A stretch of 64,000 bases of DNA from the NCBI GenBank assembly GCA_003132665.1, contig PKYN01000001.1, positions 3,153 to 67,152 of the forward strand, given 5' to 3'. The translations under genes were made by a program, and so were the position numbers. This document shows, one piece after another, positions 26,346 to 35,093 of this stretch; within the stretch, counting starts at the first letter, position 1, and every line of letters begins with the position of its first letter. The notes under the pieces are model-generated. The model worked only from the letters and a program-made list of their open reading frames with translations. It had not been told where the DNA came from and ran no database searches. This stretch comes from Actinomycetota bacterium (lineage in GTDB: Bacteria; Actinomycetota; Thermoleophilia; Gaiellales; Gaiellaceae).

Positions 26346-26777
26346 TCAACCCTTGCCGACAGCGGCGCCGCAACCCGGGCAAAGCTGCGAAAACCAGTCA
26401 TATTCGTGGCCGCAGCCCGCGCAGATCCACCTCCGGCTCTGCTCCGCCGACCACTTCTCGAGGCCGATCTGGCTCAGTCTCGCCATCATCTCGGGAACGT
26501 CCTTGTGGTACGGATAGCTGGCGTCATCCAGAAAGCGCCGCGACTTCTCGCACGGGAAGTCGGCGCACTGCAGGCAGTAGCGAACACCGCGCTCGCGAGC
26601 GCAGATCTTGATCTCGCAGTCCGAGCACCAGATGCTCAGCTCGCTCGAGTTGCAGCCGCGACAGGTGGTGACCGAGCCGGACTCGTACTCGATGCCCCCG
26701 CCGGCCGCCGTGGCCTGGAAAACGCCGCAGCCGCCGCAATACAAACCGCAGTAACCCAGCGCCTCGTCGAGGCTCAT
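26346..26777 (-). CDS. DUF3795 cysteine-rich zinc protein
   Basis: A 143-residue protein with many cysteines. The start YCGLYCGGCGVFQ is the DUF3795 hallmark. It is followed by CRGC, CSDCEIKICARE, YCLQCADFPCEKS, and a final zinc ribbon, CAGCGHEYDWFSQLCPGCG. Up to four metal sites are possible. The role of DUF3795 is unknown; the C-terminal ribbon suggests nucleic acid or protein contact. Its start overlaps the stop of the subtilase gene by 4 bases (ATGA), so it belongs to the tsa/subtilase transcript. Confidence 0.85.
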   Translation of the reverse strand: MSLDEALGYCGLYCGGCGVFQATAAGGGIEYESGSVTTCRGCNSSELSIWCSDCEIKICARERGVRYCLQCADFPCEKSRRFLDDASYPYHKDVPEMMARLSQIGLEKWSAEQSRRWICAGCGHEYDWFSQLCPGCGAAVGKG

Positions 26778-29446
26778 CGCTTCACCGTCTTTCCCGTTCC
26801 ACTCGTGTTTGTCGTGGCGGTGGTCTTGGCTGGAGTCGTGGCGGTGGTCGTCGTCGCGCCCGTGCTCTTCGGCGCCGGCTTGATCGTGAAGCGAAGCGAG
26901 CGAACCGAGACCTTGCCGCCGCCGCTGGGGAAGGCCGTGATGCGCAGACGGTAGGGACCGGGCGCAAGCGCCGCTCCGGCCGGGCTGCGACCGGTGAGCC
27001 CGAAGACGTAGTGACCCGGGAGAACGTCCCTCATCCTTGCCAGCACACCCAGGTAGCGGCCCGCACCGTTCCAGAGCGCCACCTCGACCTTGGTCGCCGG
27101 CTCGATCCGGCGCTCGAGGAGCCCGCTCACCCGGCCAAGCCCAAGCGTGAGCACCTCGGAAGCGCTGTCCGAGACGCTGACCGAGCGGCGCGAGAGACTG
27201 GCCGAGGAGATCAGATCGCCGGGGCCCGACGCGTAGCGAACCGACCAGGGGATGCGAAGCAGCGTACGGTCCGAGAGCAGAACCGTGACGGTTCCCTGCG
27301 CGCTCGAACCACGATTCTCTCCAACCAGGTCAACCCGCAACTTGACCTGCCTGCTGTGCCCGCCCCGGATGAGGAGGCGACCCGGCGAGATCCGCACGCG
27401 CATCCAATCGGGGTTGCCCTCGCGGCCGACGCTCAGCGCGGCCACGAGCTTGCCGGCGCCGAGATTGCGCAGGCCGAACTCGAGCGTCGCCTGCTTCCGC
27501 GCGCCGCGCATGAGCGGGAACGTGAGCGCCGGCGATGTCGACGCAACGGAGGCGCGTGCGGCCGCCGCCAGATCGAGTGCGCCCATGCCCTGGGACGTGA
27601 GCGAGAACCCCCCGAGGCGGCTCGCGCTTGCCGCGAGCGACGAGCGGAGCTCACTCTCGCTCAGGTCAGGGCGAGCCTGCGCGAGCAGCGCTGCGGCGCC
27701 GGCGACCACCGCGGCCGACGCACTCGTGCCGCTGACGGTGGCGAAGGCCGGATAGCCGCTCGCGGTCGTACCGGCATCGGCGCTGGCGATCCCGACGCCC
27801 GGAGCAACCAGATTGGGCTTGATCTCACCGCTGAAGGAGAGACCTCGCGAAGAGAAAGCGGCGATCTTGCCGTTATCGGAGTTGGGGACGGCGAAGGGCT
27901 TGCCGATCGAGACCTCGACCTTCTCTCCCCGGCTCAGCCTGACGCTCGCTTCCCTACCGTTGCGCCCGGGGATGCTGACCACCGGCACGGTGATGTTCTC
28001 GTCCAGGCCGAGCGCTCCGCTCGGCAGCGAGGTGCCGTAGAGAACCACCGCCGAGGCGCCCGCGAGCCCGGCGTTGAGAGCGCCGCCACGGGGATCGTCG
28101 CCGGCCGGTACGAGCGCCGCCCTGCCGGCCACGAGGCTGTAGCCCTTCGTGTTGAAAAAGCGGCTCAGCGCGGGCGCCGGCTGCAACTCCTCGGCGTTTG
28201 CCGCAACCGCCAGCGGACGGCCGAGCAACCTGGTCAGCGCCGTCTTCGGCGCCGCCGAGCCTCCCAGCGACACCGCGTCGTTATAGAGAACATCGAGCCC
28301 GCTACGGATGACGACGCGCACTCTCTCGCTCGTCTGGCGCAGGTCGAGCGCACCGACGGTGAGGGCGTCCGAGGCGCCACCAGGGCTCCCGATCGAGCCC
28401 TGTACGCGCCCGGAGCCTCCATCGTTTCCGGCCGGCGCGACGACGAGCATGTCGAGCGCCGCGGCGCCCGATACCGCTCGTGCCTCGGGCCCGTCGCTGA
28501 AGCCCGCGAGCGGCGCCGAGACGCCGATCAGAGCGATGCGAGCAGCGTCGTGCGCGTCGCCGTCGCCGTTGGGATCAACCGCGCGCTCGAGTCCGGCGAT
28601 GAGCTGATCGGTGCGCCCGTAAACCTGAAAGGCGCCGCTCGTATCGCGCTGCCAGCCCGCTACGCGGATGGGCAAGACAGAGGCGCCCGGCGCAACTCCG
28701 CCGAAAGCCGCCGGACCGACGATGATCCCGGCCAGCTGCGTTCCGTGGCGCTCGAGTTGAGTGCGGTCGTCGGGGTTGGGCGCGGCGTCCGCCTCGGGAT
28801 CGCCTCCGACCACGTCCAGCCCGGGCTGAACATGACCACGCAGGTACTCGTGCAGCCGGTCGACGCCCGTGTCGAGCAGCGCAATCGTCACTCCGCGGCC
28901 TTCGTAGGGCGGAAGGGCCACCTCGCTGTGATAGCCCCTGGTCAGCGCGGGCGGATTGCCGAGCGACTCGGCGTCGAGCGAGGTGGGATAGGTGACGCGG
29001 ACCGGGTAGATGGCGCGCACCTCGGACGAGCGCTCGAGCACGGCGATCGTGCCCGCGTCGAGTGCGGCCGAGAAGCCGTTGATGACGCGGGTGAAGCTGA
29101 ACTCGGGCTTGATCGAGGCGCCGCGTAAAGCGAGCTTGGCGATAATCGACTTCTGGTCGGTGACGGCCTGGGCATTCCAGGCGCGCTCCTCCTCGTCGCT
29201 TGCCAGGCCGCCGGCGGCCGCGACGTGGTCGGCCAGCGACTGGGCGCGAAGCACGACGATCACGCGCTCGCCGACCGAGACGCTCGAGCGGGGCGATCCG
29301 ACCAGACCGGCCCAGTCGCTTGCCGCCGTCCGGTCATCGCTACCCCCTCCTCGCAACGCCAGGCCAAGCGCGATGGCGCCCGCGAAAAAGAGCACCACGA
29401 GCGCGAGGCGCGAGAACTTACGCAAGCTGCCGGGAGGCGTAGGCAT
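26774..29446 (-). CDS. Exported subtilisin-like serine protease (S8) with PA insert
   Basis: An 890-residue secreted or membrane-anchored protease. The ATG at 29446 gives MPTPPGSLRKFSR and one hydrophobic helix (about 15-35). An I9-like propeptide follows (VIVVLRAQSLADHVAA...). The catalytic triad is seen as LLDTGVD (Asp about 192), RHGTQLAGI (His about 234) and GTSASAAVVAGAAA (Ser about 573). A PA domain is inserted between His and Ser (about 395-480). The C-terminal 230 residues are beta-sandwich, ending in a low-complexity Thr/Lys tail. The start lies within the end of tsaD (29 bases overlap), so it is translated from the t6A operon. Alternative TTG start at 29455. Confidence 0.9.
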   Translation of the reverse strand: MPTPPGSLRKFSRLALVVLFFAGAIALGLALRGGGSDDRTAASDWAGLVGSPRSSVSVGERVIVVLRAQSLADHVAAAGGLASDEEERAWNAQAVTDQKSIIAKLALRGASIKPEFSFTRVINGFSAALDAGTIAVLERSSEVRAIYPVRVTYPTSLDAESLGNPPALTRGYHSEVALPPYEGRGVTIALLDTGVDRLHEYLRGHVQPGLDVVGGDPEADAAPNPDDRTQLERHGTQLAGIIVGPAAFGGVAPGASVLPIRVAGWQRDTSGAFQVYGRTDQLIAGLERAVDPNGDGDAHDAARIALIGVSAPLAGFSDGPEARAVSGAAALDMLVVAPAGNDGGSGRVQGSIGSPGGASDALTVGALDLRQTSERVRVVIRSGLDVLYNDAVSLGGSAAPKTALTRLLGRPLAVAANAEELQPAPALSRFFNTKGYSLVAGRAALVPAGDDPRGGALNAGLAGASAVVLYGTSLPSGALGLDENITVPVVSIPGRNGREASVRLSRGEKVEVSIGKPFAVPNSDNGKIAAFSSRGLSFSGEIKPNLVAPGVGIASADAGTTASGYPAFATVSGTSASAAVVAGAAALLAQARPDLSESELRSSLAASASRLGGFSLTSQGMGALDLAAAARASVASTSPALTFPLMRGARKQATLEFGLRNLGAGKLVAALSVGREGNPDWMRVRISPGRLLIRGGHSRQVKLRVDLVGENRGSSAQGTVTVLLSDRTLLRIPWSVRYASGPGDLISSASLSRRSVSVSDSASEVLTLGLGRVSGLLERRIEPATKVEVALWNGAGRYLGVLARMRDVLPGHYVFGLTGRSPAGAALAPGPYRLRITAFPSGGGKVSVRSLRFTIKPAPKSTGATTTTATTPAKTTATTNTSGTGKTVKR

Positions 29447-30389
29447 CGAGACCAAGATAGCCGGGCGGATTAAGAGGCTTCAGGTAACGCGCGGCCGAGG
29501 CGATCATGGCCGCGTTGTCGGTACAGAGCTCGACCGGCGCCAATGCCGCACCGGCAAGCGCCCTGCGCAGCTCGGAGTTGGCTGCCACCCCGCCCGCAAC
29601 CGCGATCTGCCGGGCGCCGATCTTCTCGGCCGCCTGCAGCGTCTGCTCCACTAGTGCTCGCACGATCGCGTGTTGATAGGAAGCGGCCAGATCCGCGCGC
29701 CTGCGTTCCAGCTCGGCGGAATCGAGCCCGCGCACCGCGTAGAGCAAAGCGGTCTTGAGACCCGAGAAGGAGAAGTCGAGGCCGTCCAGGCGGGCGACCG
29801 GGAACGAGTAAGCGCCGGGATCGCCTTCACGCGCCAGCATGTCGAGCGCGGCGCCGCCCGGATAGCCGAGCCCGAGCAGGCGCGCCCCCTTGTCGAAGGC
29901 CTCTCCCGCCGCGTCGTCCAGCGTCGTGCCGAGCAGCCGCAACGAGGTGTGCTCCTGCACGTCCAGGAGCAACGTGTGGCCGCCGCTCGTGAGCAGGCAG
30001 AGGAAGGGAGGCTCGAGCCGGACCGGCTCGAGGTAGAGCGCAGCCACGTGCCCGAGCAGATGATCGACCGGAACCAGCGGCAACCCCTTGCCCCAGGCGA
30101 TCGCCTTGGCGGCCGAGATACCCACGAGCAGCGCCCCGATCAGGCCGGGCCCCTGCGTGACCGCGACCCGGTCCAGCTGGTCGAAGGTCAGCTTCGCCTC
30201 GTCGAGCGCGCTCTGCACGACCGGACAGATCAGCTCCAGATGCCGCCGCGAGGCGACCTCCGGCACGACGCCGCCAAAGCGCGCGTGCAGCTCGGCCTGA
30301 GAGGAGACGACGTTAGCGTGTAGCCGACCGGCGTCGTCGATCAGCGCCGCCGCGGTCTCGTCACAGGAGGTCTCGATCGCCAGGATCAC
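29418..30389 (-). CDS. tsaD: tRNA N6-adenosine threonylcarbamoyltransferase TsaD
   Basis: A 323-residue ASKHA-fold enzyme that transfers the threonylcarbamoyl group from TC-AMP to A37 of ANN-decoding tRNAs. Hallmarks are ILAIETSCDETAAALID at the N-terminus, the metal-binding histidines in DHLLGHVAALYLE, LTSGGHTLLL, and the late ATP-binding segments VAGGVAANSELRRAL and TDNAAMIASAARY. It works with TsaB and TsaE encoded in the same cluster. rimI ends 13 bases upstream. The last codons overlap the subtilase gene. Confidence 0.97.
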   Translation of the reverse strand: MILAIETSCDETAAALIDDAGRLHANVVSSQAELHARFGGVVPEVASRRHLELICPVVQSALDEAKLTFDQLDRVAVTQGPGLIGALLVGISAAKAIAWGKGLPLVPVDHLLGHVAALYLEPVRLEPPFLCLLTSGGHTLLLDVQEHTSLRLLGTTLDDAAGEAFDKGARLLGLGYPGGAALDMLAREGDPGAYSFPVARLDGLDFSFSGLKTALLYAVRGLDSAELERRRADLAASYQHAIVRALVEQTLQAAEKIGARQIAVAGGVAANSELRRALAGAALAPVELCTDNAAMIASAARYLKPLNPPGYLGLDAYASRQLA

Positions 30390-30402
30390 GGTCTCGGCGC
30401 CT

Positions 30403-30897
30403 TCACTCTTCGTTTCCCGGTTCGGGAGAGTTGTCTCGCCACATGATCAGCGCGTCTTCGTAGTCGTCCAGGTAGTAGCCGCGCCGAATCCCGCGTGCCT
30501 TGAAGCCGAACTGCTCGTAGAGCCGAATCGCAGCCTCGTTCGACTTGCGCACCTCGAGCGTGTAGCCGCGCTCGCGACCGCCCGCGCTGCGTGCGAGAAA
30601 ATCGTTCAGCAGCTGGCCGGCCACGCCGCGCCGCCGCCAGGCCGGATCGACGGCGAGGTTCATGATGTGCCAGTCGTCCACGAAGAGCGAGACGATCAGG
30701 TAGCCGATCACCCTCTCCAGCCGGAAGGCGCCGAGGCAGATCGAGCTCGACTTGATCAGCTCGCCGGCGAACATGGCGCGCGACCAGGGCAGCCCGTAGC
30801 ACTCCTTCTCGATCTGCTCGACCCGGTCGAGATCGACGAACTGCAGCGGAGTGATCTCGGGTCGCCAGAGCGCCTCTCGATCCTTTGCGCTCGTCAT
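30403..30897 (-). CDS. rimI: Ribosomal protein S18-alanine N-acetyltransferase RimI
   Basis: A 164-residue GNAT acetyltransferase, commonly placed between tsaB and tsaD. The acetyl-CoA loop is in AVDPAWRRRGVAGQLLNDF (R-x-x-G-x-A type). The N-terminal helices carry PLQFVDLDRVEQIEKECYG, and the terminal part EQFGFKARGIRRGYYLDDYEDALIMW is typical of RimI. It acetylates the N-terminus of S18 and possibly others. ATG 30897 overlaps the tsaB stop (ATGA). Gene symbol by context and similarity. Confidence 0.92.
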   Translation of the reverse strand: MTSAKDREALWRPEITPLQFVDLDRVEQIEKECYGLPWSRAMFAGELIKSSSICLGAFRLERVIGYLIVSLFVDDWHIMNLAVDPAWRRRGVAGQLLNDFLARSAGGRERGYTLEVRKSNEAAIRLYEQFGFKARGIRRGYYLDDYEDALIMWRDNSPEPGNEE

Positions 30898-31493
30898 CGC
30901 TCCAGTGCCTTCTCGGCGTCGGGAATGCGCAGGTAGAGCGGCTCCACCAGCTCCGCCGACCCGAAGTCGGTAGCCAGGCGAGCATGGAAGCGGGCCCTGA
31001 CCAGGTGCAGCTCGCTGGCGTCGGGAGGAACCTCGGCGCCCGCCGCCTCGAGCAGGGCGCGGTAGCGAACGGCGCCGTCACCGACGCAGAGCGTTCCCGG
31101 CGCCGGCGCAAGCTGCTCGGGCCTGGTCACGGCGGGCCGGCCTTCGATCAGCGTGAAGATCTCCTTGCGGCTGCCGTCGATCACGGGCAGGGAGCCGGGT
31201 ACTCCTTCTCGCAGAGCGTCGAGCGTCGAGACTCCGGCCAGCGGAAGCGCAAGCGCCAGAGCAAGGCCGCGCGCCGCGGCGAGGCCGATTCGAATTCCGG
31301 TGAAACTGCCCGGCCCGGTCCCGCAGACGATCCGGTCGAGATCGGCGGGCGTGAAGCCCGCCTCGGCGAGAAGCGCGTCCGCCGCGGCGAGCACCGAAAC
31401 GGCCTTCGTCTCGCGCTCGCCGAGGAGCTTCTCACCCTCGAGCAGAGCGCAGCTCGAGCGGGGAGTGGCGGTATCAAGGGCGAGCGTCAGCAC
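30894..31493 (-). CDS. tsaB: tRNA threonylcarbamoyladenosine biosynthesis protein TsaB
   Basis: A 199-residue ASKHA-fold paralogue of TsaD that acts as its dimerisation partner. The N-terminus reads MLTLALDTATPRSSCALL and the core has GPGSFTGIRIGLAAARGLALAL, the signature of TsaB. It lacks the metal-binding histidines of TsaD, as expected. ATG 31493 lies inside the end of tsaE (20-base overlap), and its stop overlaps rimI, showing tight translational coupling. Confidence 0.95.
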   Translation of the reverse strand: MLTLALDTATPRSSCALLEGEKLLGERETKAVSVLAAADALLAEAGFTPADLDRIVCGTGPGSFTGIRIGLAAARGLALALALPLAGVSTLDALREGVPGSLPVIDGSRKEIFTLIEGRPAVTRPEQLAPAPGTLCVGDGAVRYRALLEAAGAEVPPDASELHLVRARFHARLATDFGSAELVEPLYLRIPDAEKALER

Positions 31494-31929
31494 GATCGAG
31501 ACCGGCGAGCAGGGTTGCGTCGGAGCTGTCGATGGTAATGCGCCTGCGACTGACGCCGTCGTGCTCGATCGAGACTTCGGCCCGCGGCGGCGGCAGCGCG
31601 CCGGCGCCGGCCTCGGGCCATTCCACGAAAACCGCCGCGTCGGAGAAGTACGGCTCGAGATCGCCCCACTCCGCCGACGAGATGCTCTTGAAACGGTAGA
31701 GATCGAGATGAGAGATGGTCAGGCGCCCCGTGTAGCGATGTCCGATCGTGTAGGTCGGACTCGTCACCGGCCCCTCGACGCCGAGCGCGCGGCAGGCGCC
31801 GCGCACGAAAGTCGTCTTGCCGGCGCCAAGCTCCCCGGCGACCGTGACGACATCGCCCGGCACGAGCGTCGCGGCCAGCTCGCCGGCGATGCGCTCGGTC
31901 TCTTCGACGGAACCACTCACGAACTCCAT
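31474..31929 (-). CDS. tsaE: tRNA threonylcarbamoyladenosine biosynthesis ATPase TsaE
   Basis: A 151-residue P-loop ATPase that resets the TsaBD complex after each t6A transfer. It has Walker A GELGAGKTTF around residue 38, SPTYTIGHRY around 67, and the Walker B-like HLDLYRFKSI near 82, followed by VFVEWPEAG. Full length for the family. First gene of the tsaE-tsaB-rimI-tsaD-subtilase-DUF3795 chain. It starts about 60 bases after the uracil-DNA glycosylase stop. Confidence 0.95.
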   Translation of the reverse strand: MEFVSGSVEETERIAGELAATLVPGDVVTVAGELGAGKTTFVRGACRALGVEGPVTSPTYTIGHRYTGRLTISHLDLYRFKSISSAEWGDLEPYFSDAAVFVEWPEAGAGALPPPRAEVSIEHDGVSRRRITIDSSDATLLAGLDRADARP

Positions 31930-31988
31930 TTACGAAGGCTAGCGAGACGCCTCCTCCTCGACCTGACGGTCGGTGACGCCAGCTGAGC

Positions 31989-32669
31989 TCAGAAGAGGTC
32001 GAGCTGGGCTTCGAGTTCCGCCGCAACCGGCGTCGCGTCAGGCGCCGGAGAGACGGGCTCGGACGGGACGAGCGCCGGCTCGCGCCCGAGCAGCTGCGGC
32101 AGGCGCGCGAAGTCCTCTTCGAGCACTCCCAGCATGGCGCGCGTGTAGAGCGCCGCCGCCGGGTGGTAGATCGGGAAGAGCAGCACCTCGCTGTTTCCAA
32201 GCCGGACGCTCTGCTCTACGCCGTGCACTCGGGTGATCCCGGCCGGGTTGCCGGAGAGCAGTTTGGTGGCGAAGTTGCCGAGCGTCGCCACGATGCGCGG
32301 TTGAATCAACTCGATCTGGCGAAAGAGGTGATCCTGGCAGGCCTCTATCTCGCCCAGCTGCGGATCGCGGTTACCGGGCGGGCGGCACTTGAGCACGTTA
32401 CCGATGAAGACGTCTTCCCTGCCGAGGCCGATCTCGCCGAGCAGGCGCTCGAGCAGCTTGCCCGCCGCGCCGACGAACGGAATGCCCTGTTGGTCCTCGT
32501 GGAAGCCGGGCGCCTCGCCCACGAACATCAGCTCGGCGTCTGCGTTTCCGGCGCCGAAGACGACCTTGGTGCGCGTCTCGGCCAGCGGACAGGCGGTGCA
32601 GGAAGAAACAGCGTCGAAAAGCGACACGAGCTCGGCTCTGCGAGCCTCGCTAGTGGCCACCGCATCCAC
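31989..32669 (-). CDS. Family 4 uracil-DNA glycosylase (Fe-S type)
   Basis: A 226-residue DNA repair enzyme that removes uracil. It has the 4Fe-4S cysteines CTACPL at the N-terminus and KCRPPGNRDP...EACQDHLF in the middle, the catalytic motif GEAPGFHEDQQGIPFVG, and YHPAAALY near residue 170. These define UDGa (family 4), common in thermophiles and actinobacteria. The last 45 residues are a Pro/Ala-rich tail. ATG 32669 sits within the end of the FmdB-like gene (20-base overlap). Confidence 0.93.
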   Translation of the reverse strand: MDAVATSEARRAELVSLFDAVSSCTACPLAETRTKVVFGAGNADAELMFVGEAPGFHEDQQGIPFVGAAGKLLERLLGEIGLGREDVFIGNVLKCRPPGNRDPQLGEIEACQDHLFRQIELIQPRIVATLGNFATKLLSGNPAGITRVHGVEQSVRLGNSEVLLFPIYHPAAALYTRAMLGVLEEDFARLPQLLGREPALVPSEPVSPAPDATPVAAELEAQLDLF

Positions 32670-32850
32670 CGCAATTACCGCCGGCGCAGCTACCGCAAGA
32701 CTTGCTCGGGCCGCCCACGGTGGCGAAGCTCGAGTACTTGCGGGTCACTTTCTTGGCCGCACAGGATGGGCAGGCGGGCGCTTCGTCCCCGTGGACGAGC
32801 TCCTCGAAGTGATGCTCGCATTTCATGCAGACGTATTCGTAGATCGGCAT
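32650..32850 (-). CDS. FmdB-family zinc ribbon protein
   Basis: A 66-residue protein starting MPIYEYVCMKCEHHFEEL, the classic FmdB opening, with the second knuckle CPSCAAKKVTRKYSSFATVGG. It ends in a Cys/Gly-rich tail (SCGSCAGGNCGGCGG). FmdB proteins are putative regulators with a CxxC-CxxC zinc site; the target is unknown. ATG at 32850 with a short GATG leader. Longer in-frame starts up to 33063 would cross the interspersed repeat and were rejected. Confidence 0.85.
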   Translation of the reverse strand: MPIYEYVCMKCEHHFEELVHGDEAPACPSCAAKKVTRKYSSFATVGGPSKSCGSCAGGNCGGCGGH

Positions 32851-33241
32851 CTCTTGGAGTGTAGACGGCGCTGCCGACCCCAGGCCGAGGCCTCGCTGCG
32901 ATTCCGGGTGGAACGGACTTTGATGAGACAGGCGGTCGTTCGCAGGGCACTTCTCTCTTCGCCCGCCGCCGAGCCACCCGCCCGCGGGGTCGTTTGAAGG
33001 TAGCGTCTTTTCGAGGCGCGGAACGCAAGATCTCGTGCCGAATCCGCATCCATTCTCGAACACAGGAATAGCCCGGCCGGCTCGCCCGCTTTACGACCAT
33101 GTTCCCAGGCGTCGCGGCAAGTCCCCGAGCCGGCAACTGGCAGCAGCGCGCTCGCTCGGACTAGACTGAGCTAAGGATCGCCCGGTATCCAAATTGGAAC
33201 TGGAGCAAGGGTATGAGTCAATCGAAAAGAAGCGAGCGGGC
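32851..33241. other. Intergenic region between divergent FmdB and panC genes
   Basis: About 390 bases separate the minus-strand FmdB/udg/tsa block from plus-strand panC-panB and should hold two divergent promoters. The only structure I can see is one copy of a 60-bp interspersed repeat (32931-32990). I see no tRNA and no riboswitch. Confidence 0.6.
32931..32990 (-). repeat. 60-bp interspersed repeat, copy A
   Basis: On the minus strand this intergenic segment (ACCCCGCGGGCGGGTGGCTC...) matches copy B at 39585-39644 on the plus strand in 51 of 60 positions, counted by hand. It contains an internal ACCC...GGGT pairing and a GGGCGA...GCCC pairing, so as RNA or single-stranded DNA it would fold into two short hairpins. 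Two copies in opposite orientation 6.6 kb apart point to a dispersed palindromic element family. Confidence 0.7.
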
Positions 33242-34048
33242 GTGAAGATCGTCCGCACGAAGAGCGACCTGAGGGCTCTGCTCGAACCACTCCGCGGCGG
33301 TCGCGTCGGGCTGGTGCCGACGATGGGCGCCTTTCACGAGGGGCACTTGAGCCTACTCCGGGCCGCCCGCCGGGAATGCAACACCGTCGTCTGCAGCCTG
33401 TTCGTCAACCCGACTCAGTTCGGCCAGGGCGAGGATCTCGAGCGTTACCCGCGTAAAGACGCGCGCGACCGAGAGCTGGCGCAGGCGGAAGGCGTCGACT
33501 TCCTCTTCGCGCCCGCGTCCGAGGAGATGTATCCACCGGGCTTCGAGACCTGGGTCGAGCCGGAAAGGCTCGCGCTGGAGCTCGAGGGCGTGATCAGGCC
33601 CACCCATTTCCGCGGCGTCGCGACGATCTGCCTCAAGCTGTTCAACATCGTCCGCCCGAACGTCGCCTACTTCGGCGCCAAGGACGCGCAGCAGCTGGCC
33701 GTGATCGAGCTGCTCGTGCGCGACCTCGATCTGGAGCTGGAGATCCGGGCGATCAAGACCGTCCGCGACGAAGACGGTCTGGCGCTCTCCTCGCGTAACA
33801 GCTACCTCTCTCCCACCGAGCGCCGGATCGCACTGGCGCTGCCGAACGCACTGGCTCGCGGCGCCGAAGCCGGACGAGACGGCGGCGACCCGGTCGCGGT
33901 GGCTCGCGCCGCGCTCGACGAGGAGCCCGGCCTGAAGACGCAGTACGTCGCCGTGGCCGACTACGACGGGCCGCGCCTGCTGGCCGCGGTGCAGGTCGGA
34001 AAGACTCGCTTGATCGACAACGTGTCGCTGAAAGGAAGCAAGATATGA
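33242..34048 (+). CDS. panC: Pantoate-beta-alanine ligase
   Basis: A 268-residue pantothenate synthetase that joins pantoate and beta-alanine with ATP in the vitamin B5/CoA pathway. It shows the nucleotide-binding HIGH-like motif PTMGAFHEGHLSLLRAA, the FVNPTQFGQGEDLERYPR segment, GAKDAQQLAVI and SSRNSYLSP. GTG 33242 gives KIVRTKSDLRALL, the usual N-terminus. A TTG at 33194 would add 16 unlikely residues. The stop overlaps panB (ATGA). Confidence 0.95.
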   Translation: MKIVRTKSDLRALLEPLRGGRVGLVPTMGAFHEGHLSLLRAARRECNTVVCSLFVNPTQFGQGEDLERYPRKDARDRELAQAEGVDFLFAPASEEMYPPGFETWVEPERLALELEGVIRPTHFRGVATICLKLFNIVRPNVAYFGAKDAQQLAVIELLVRDLDLELEIRAIKTVRDEDGLALSSRNSYLSPTERRIALALPNALARGAEAGRDGGDPVAVARAALDEEPGLKTQYVAVADYDGPRLLAAVQVGKTRLIDNVSLKGSKI

Positions 34049-34926
34049 GCACTCCTCCTCCAGGAAAGCTCGGGCTGCCCGAGCTGGCCGCGATGAAGAG
34101 CCGCGGCGAGAAGATCGTCATGGTCACCGCCTACGACGCGCCGGGCGCCCGCTTTGCCGAGGACGCCGGCATCGACATCCTTCTCGTCGGCGACACGGCC
34201 GCGATGGTCGTGCTCGGGCACGAGTCCACCACCGTGCCGGTGACCGTCGAGGAGATGCTCTTCCTCACGCGCACGGTCGCCCGCGCCGCGACGCGCCCGA
34301 TCATCGTCGGCGACCTGCCCTTCGGCTCCTATGAGGTGTCCGACGAGGAGGCAGTCTCGACCGCCATCCGTTTCGTAAAGGAAGGCGGCGCCGACGTCGT
34401 CAAGCTCGAGGGCGCGGGCACCTCGGTCTCGCGGGCCCGGGCCATCGTCGCCGCCGGCATTCCGGTGATGGGCCACATCGGCCTGACGCCTCAGTCGGCG
34501 ACCATGCTCGGCGGCTTCAAGACACAGGGAAAAAACGCGAAGCGAGCGCTCGAGCTGGTGAGCGAGGCGCTCGAGCTGCAGAGCGCCGGCTGCTTTGCGC
34601 TCGTGCTCGAGGCGGTTCCCTCTGCGGTCGCCTCCCGGATAACCGAGCTGGTCGAGATTCCCACCTTCGGCATCGGCGCGGGCGCAGGCTGCGACGGTCA
34701 GGTGCTCGTCTACCACGACCTGCTCGGCCTGACCGAAGGCCATCTCCCCCGCTTCGTCAAGCGCTACGCCAACCTCTCGGCCGAGATCAAGGGTGCGCTC
34801 GGCGCCTACGCCTACGAGGTTCGCAGCGGCGCCTTCCCCGACGAGGAGCACGCGTACACGATGGACGCAGAGGAGCTGGCCGAGTTCGAGGCGGCGCTCC
34901 GGAGCCGACAGCTCGTCTCGGAGTGA
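34045..34926 (+). CDS. panB: 3-methyl-2-oxobutanoate hydroxymethyltransferase
   Basis: A 293-residue (beta/alpha)8 enzyme that makes ketopantoate, two steps before PanC. It has MVTAYDAPGARFAEDAGIDI, the metal-binding VGDTAAMVVLGH with DLPFGSY, the HIGLTPQSA segment, and LVLEAVPSAV with the catalytic glutamate, then GIGAGAGCDGQVLV. About 25 residues at the C-terminus are a family-variable tail. Translationally coupled to panC; panD is not in the window. Confidence 0.96.
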   Translation: MSTPPPGKLGLPELAAMKSRGEKIVMVTAYDAPGARFAEDAGIDILLVGDTAAMVVLGHESTTVPVTVEEMLFLTRTVARAATRPIIVGDLPFGSYEVSDEEAVSTAIRFVKEGGADVVKLEGAGTSVSRARAIVAAGIPVMGHIGLTPQSATMLGGFKTQGKNAKRALELVSEALELQSAGCFALVLEAVPSAVASRITELVEIPTFGIGAGAGCDGQVLVYHDLLGLTEGHLPRFVKRYANLSAEIKGALGAYAYEVRSGAFPDEEHAYTMDAEELAEFEAALRSRQLVSE

Positions 34927-35093
34927 AGCGCCACGCGAGTCGTGACCGCTAGATCCGGTCTAGCCAGGAAAAAATGCATCGCCGCTTCGCCGCTCCGAAC
35001 GCGCCGAGCGGCGCTCGCCGAAACGTGTAGGCCGACGCGCTTCATATTCTTTCTGGTCCGGTTGGATCGAAAGAGGCGCGGGGAGCGCTGATC

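Noticed and set aside
27011-29128. A 705-codon open frame on the plus strand
   Set aside because: It is antisense to the subtilase; its composition is Arg/Ala/Gly/Glu-rich with no domain, and the minus-strand frame has a full catalytic triad.
30386-31111. A second minus-strand frame across rimI and tsaB
   Set aside because: Frame-shifted shadow; rimI and tsaB frames hold the conserved motifs.
34940-34970. Inverted repeat GCTAGATCCGGTCTAGC after panB
   Set aside because: Only a 6-bp stem with no T-tract after it on the plus strand; likely chance, though a weak terminator is possible.
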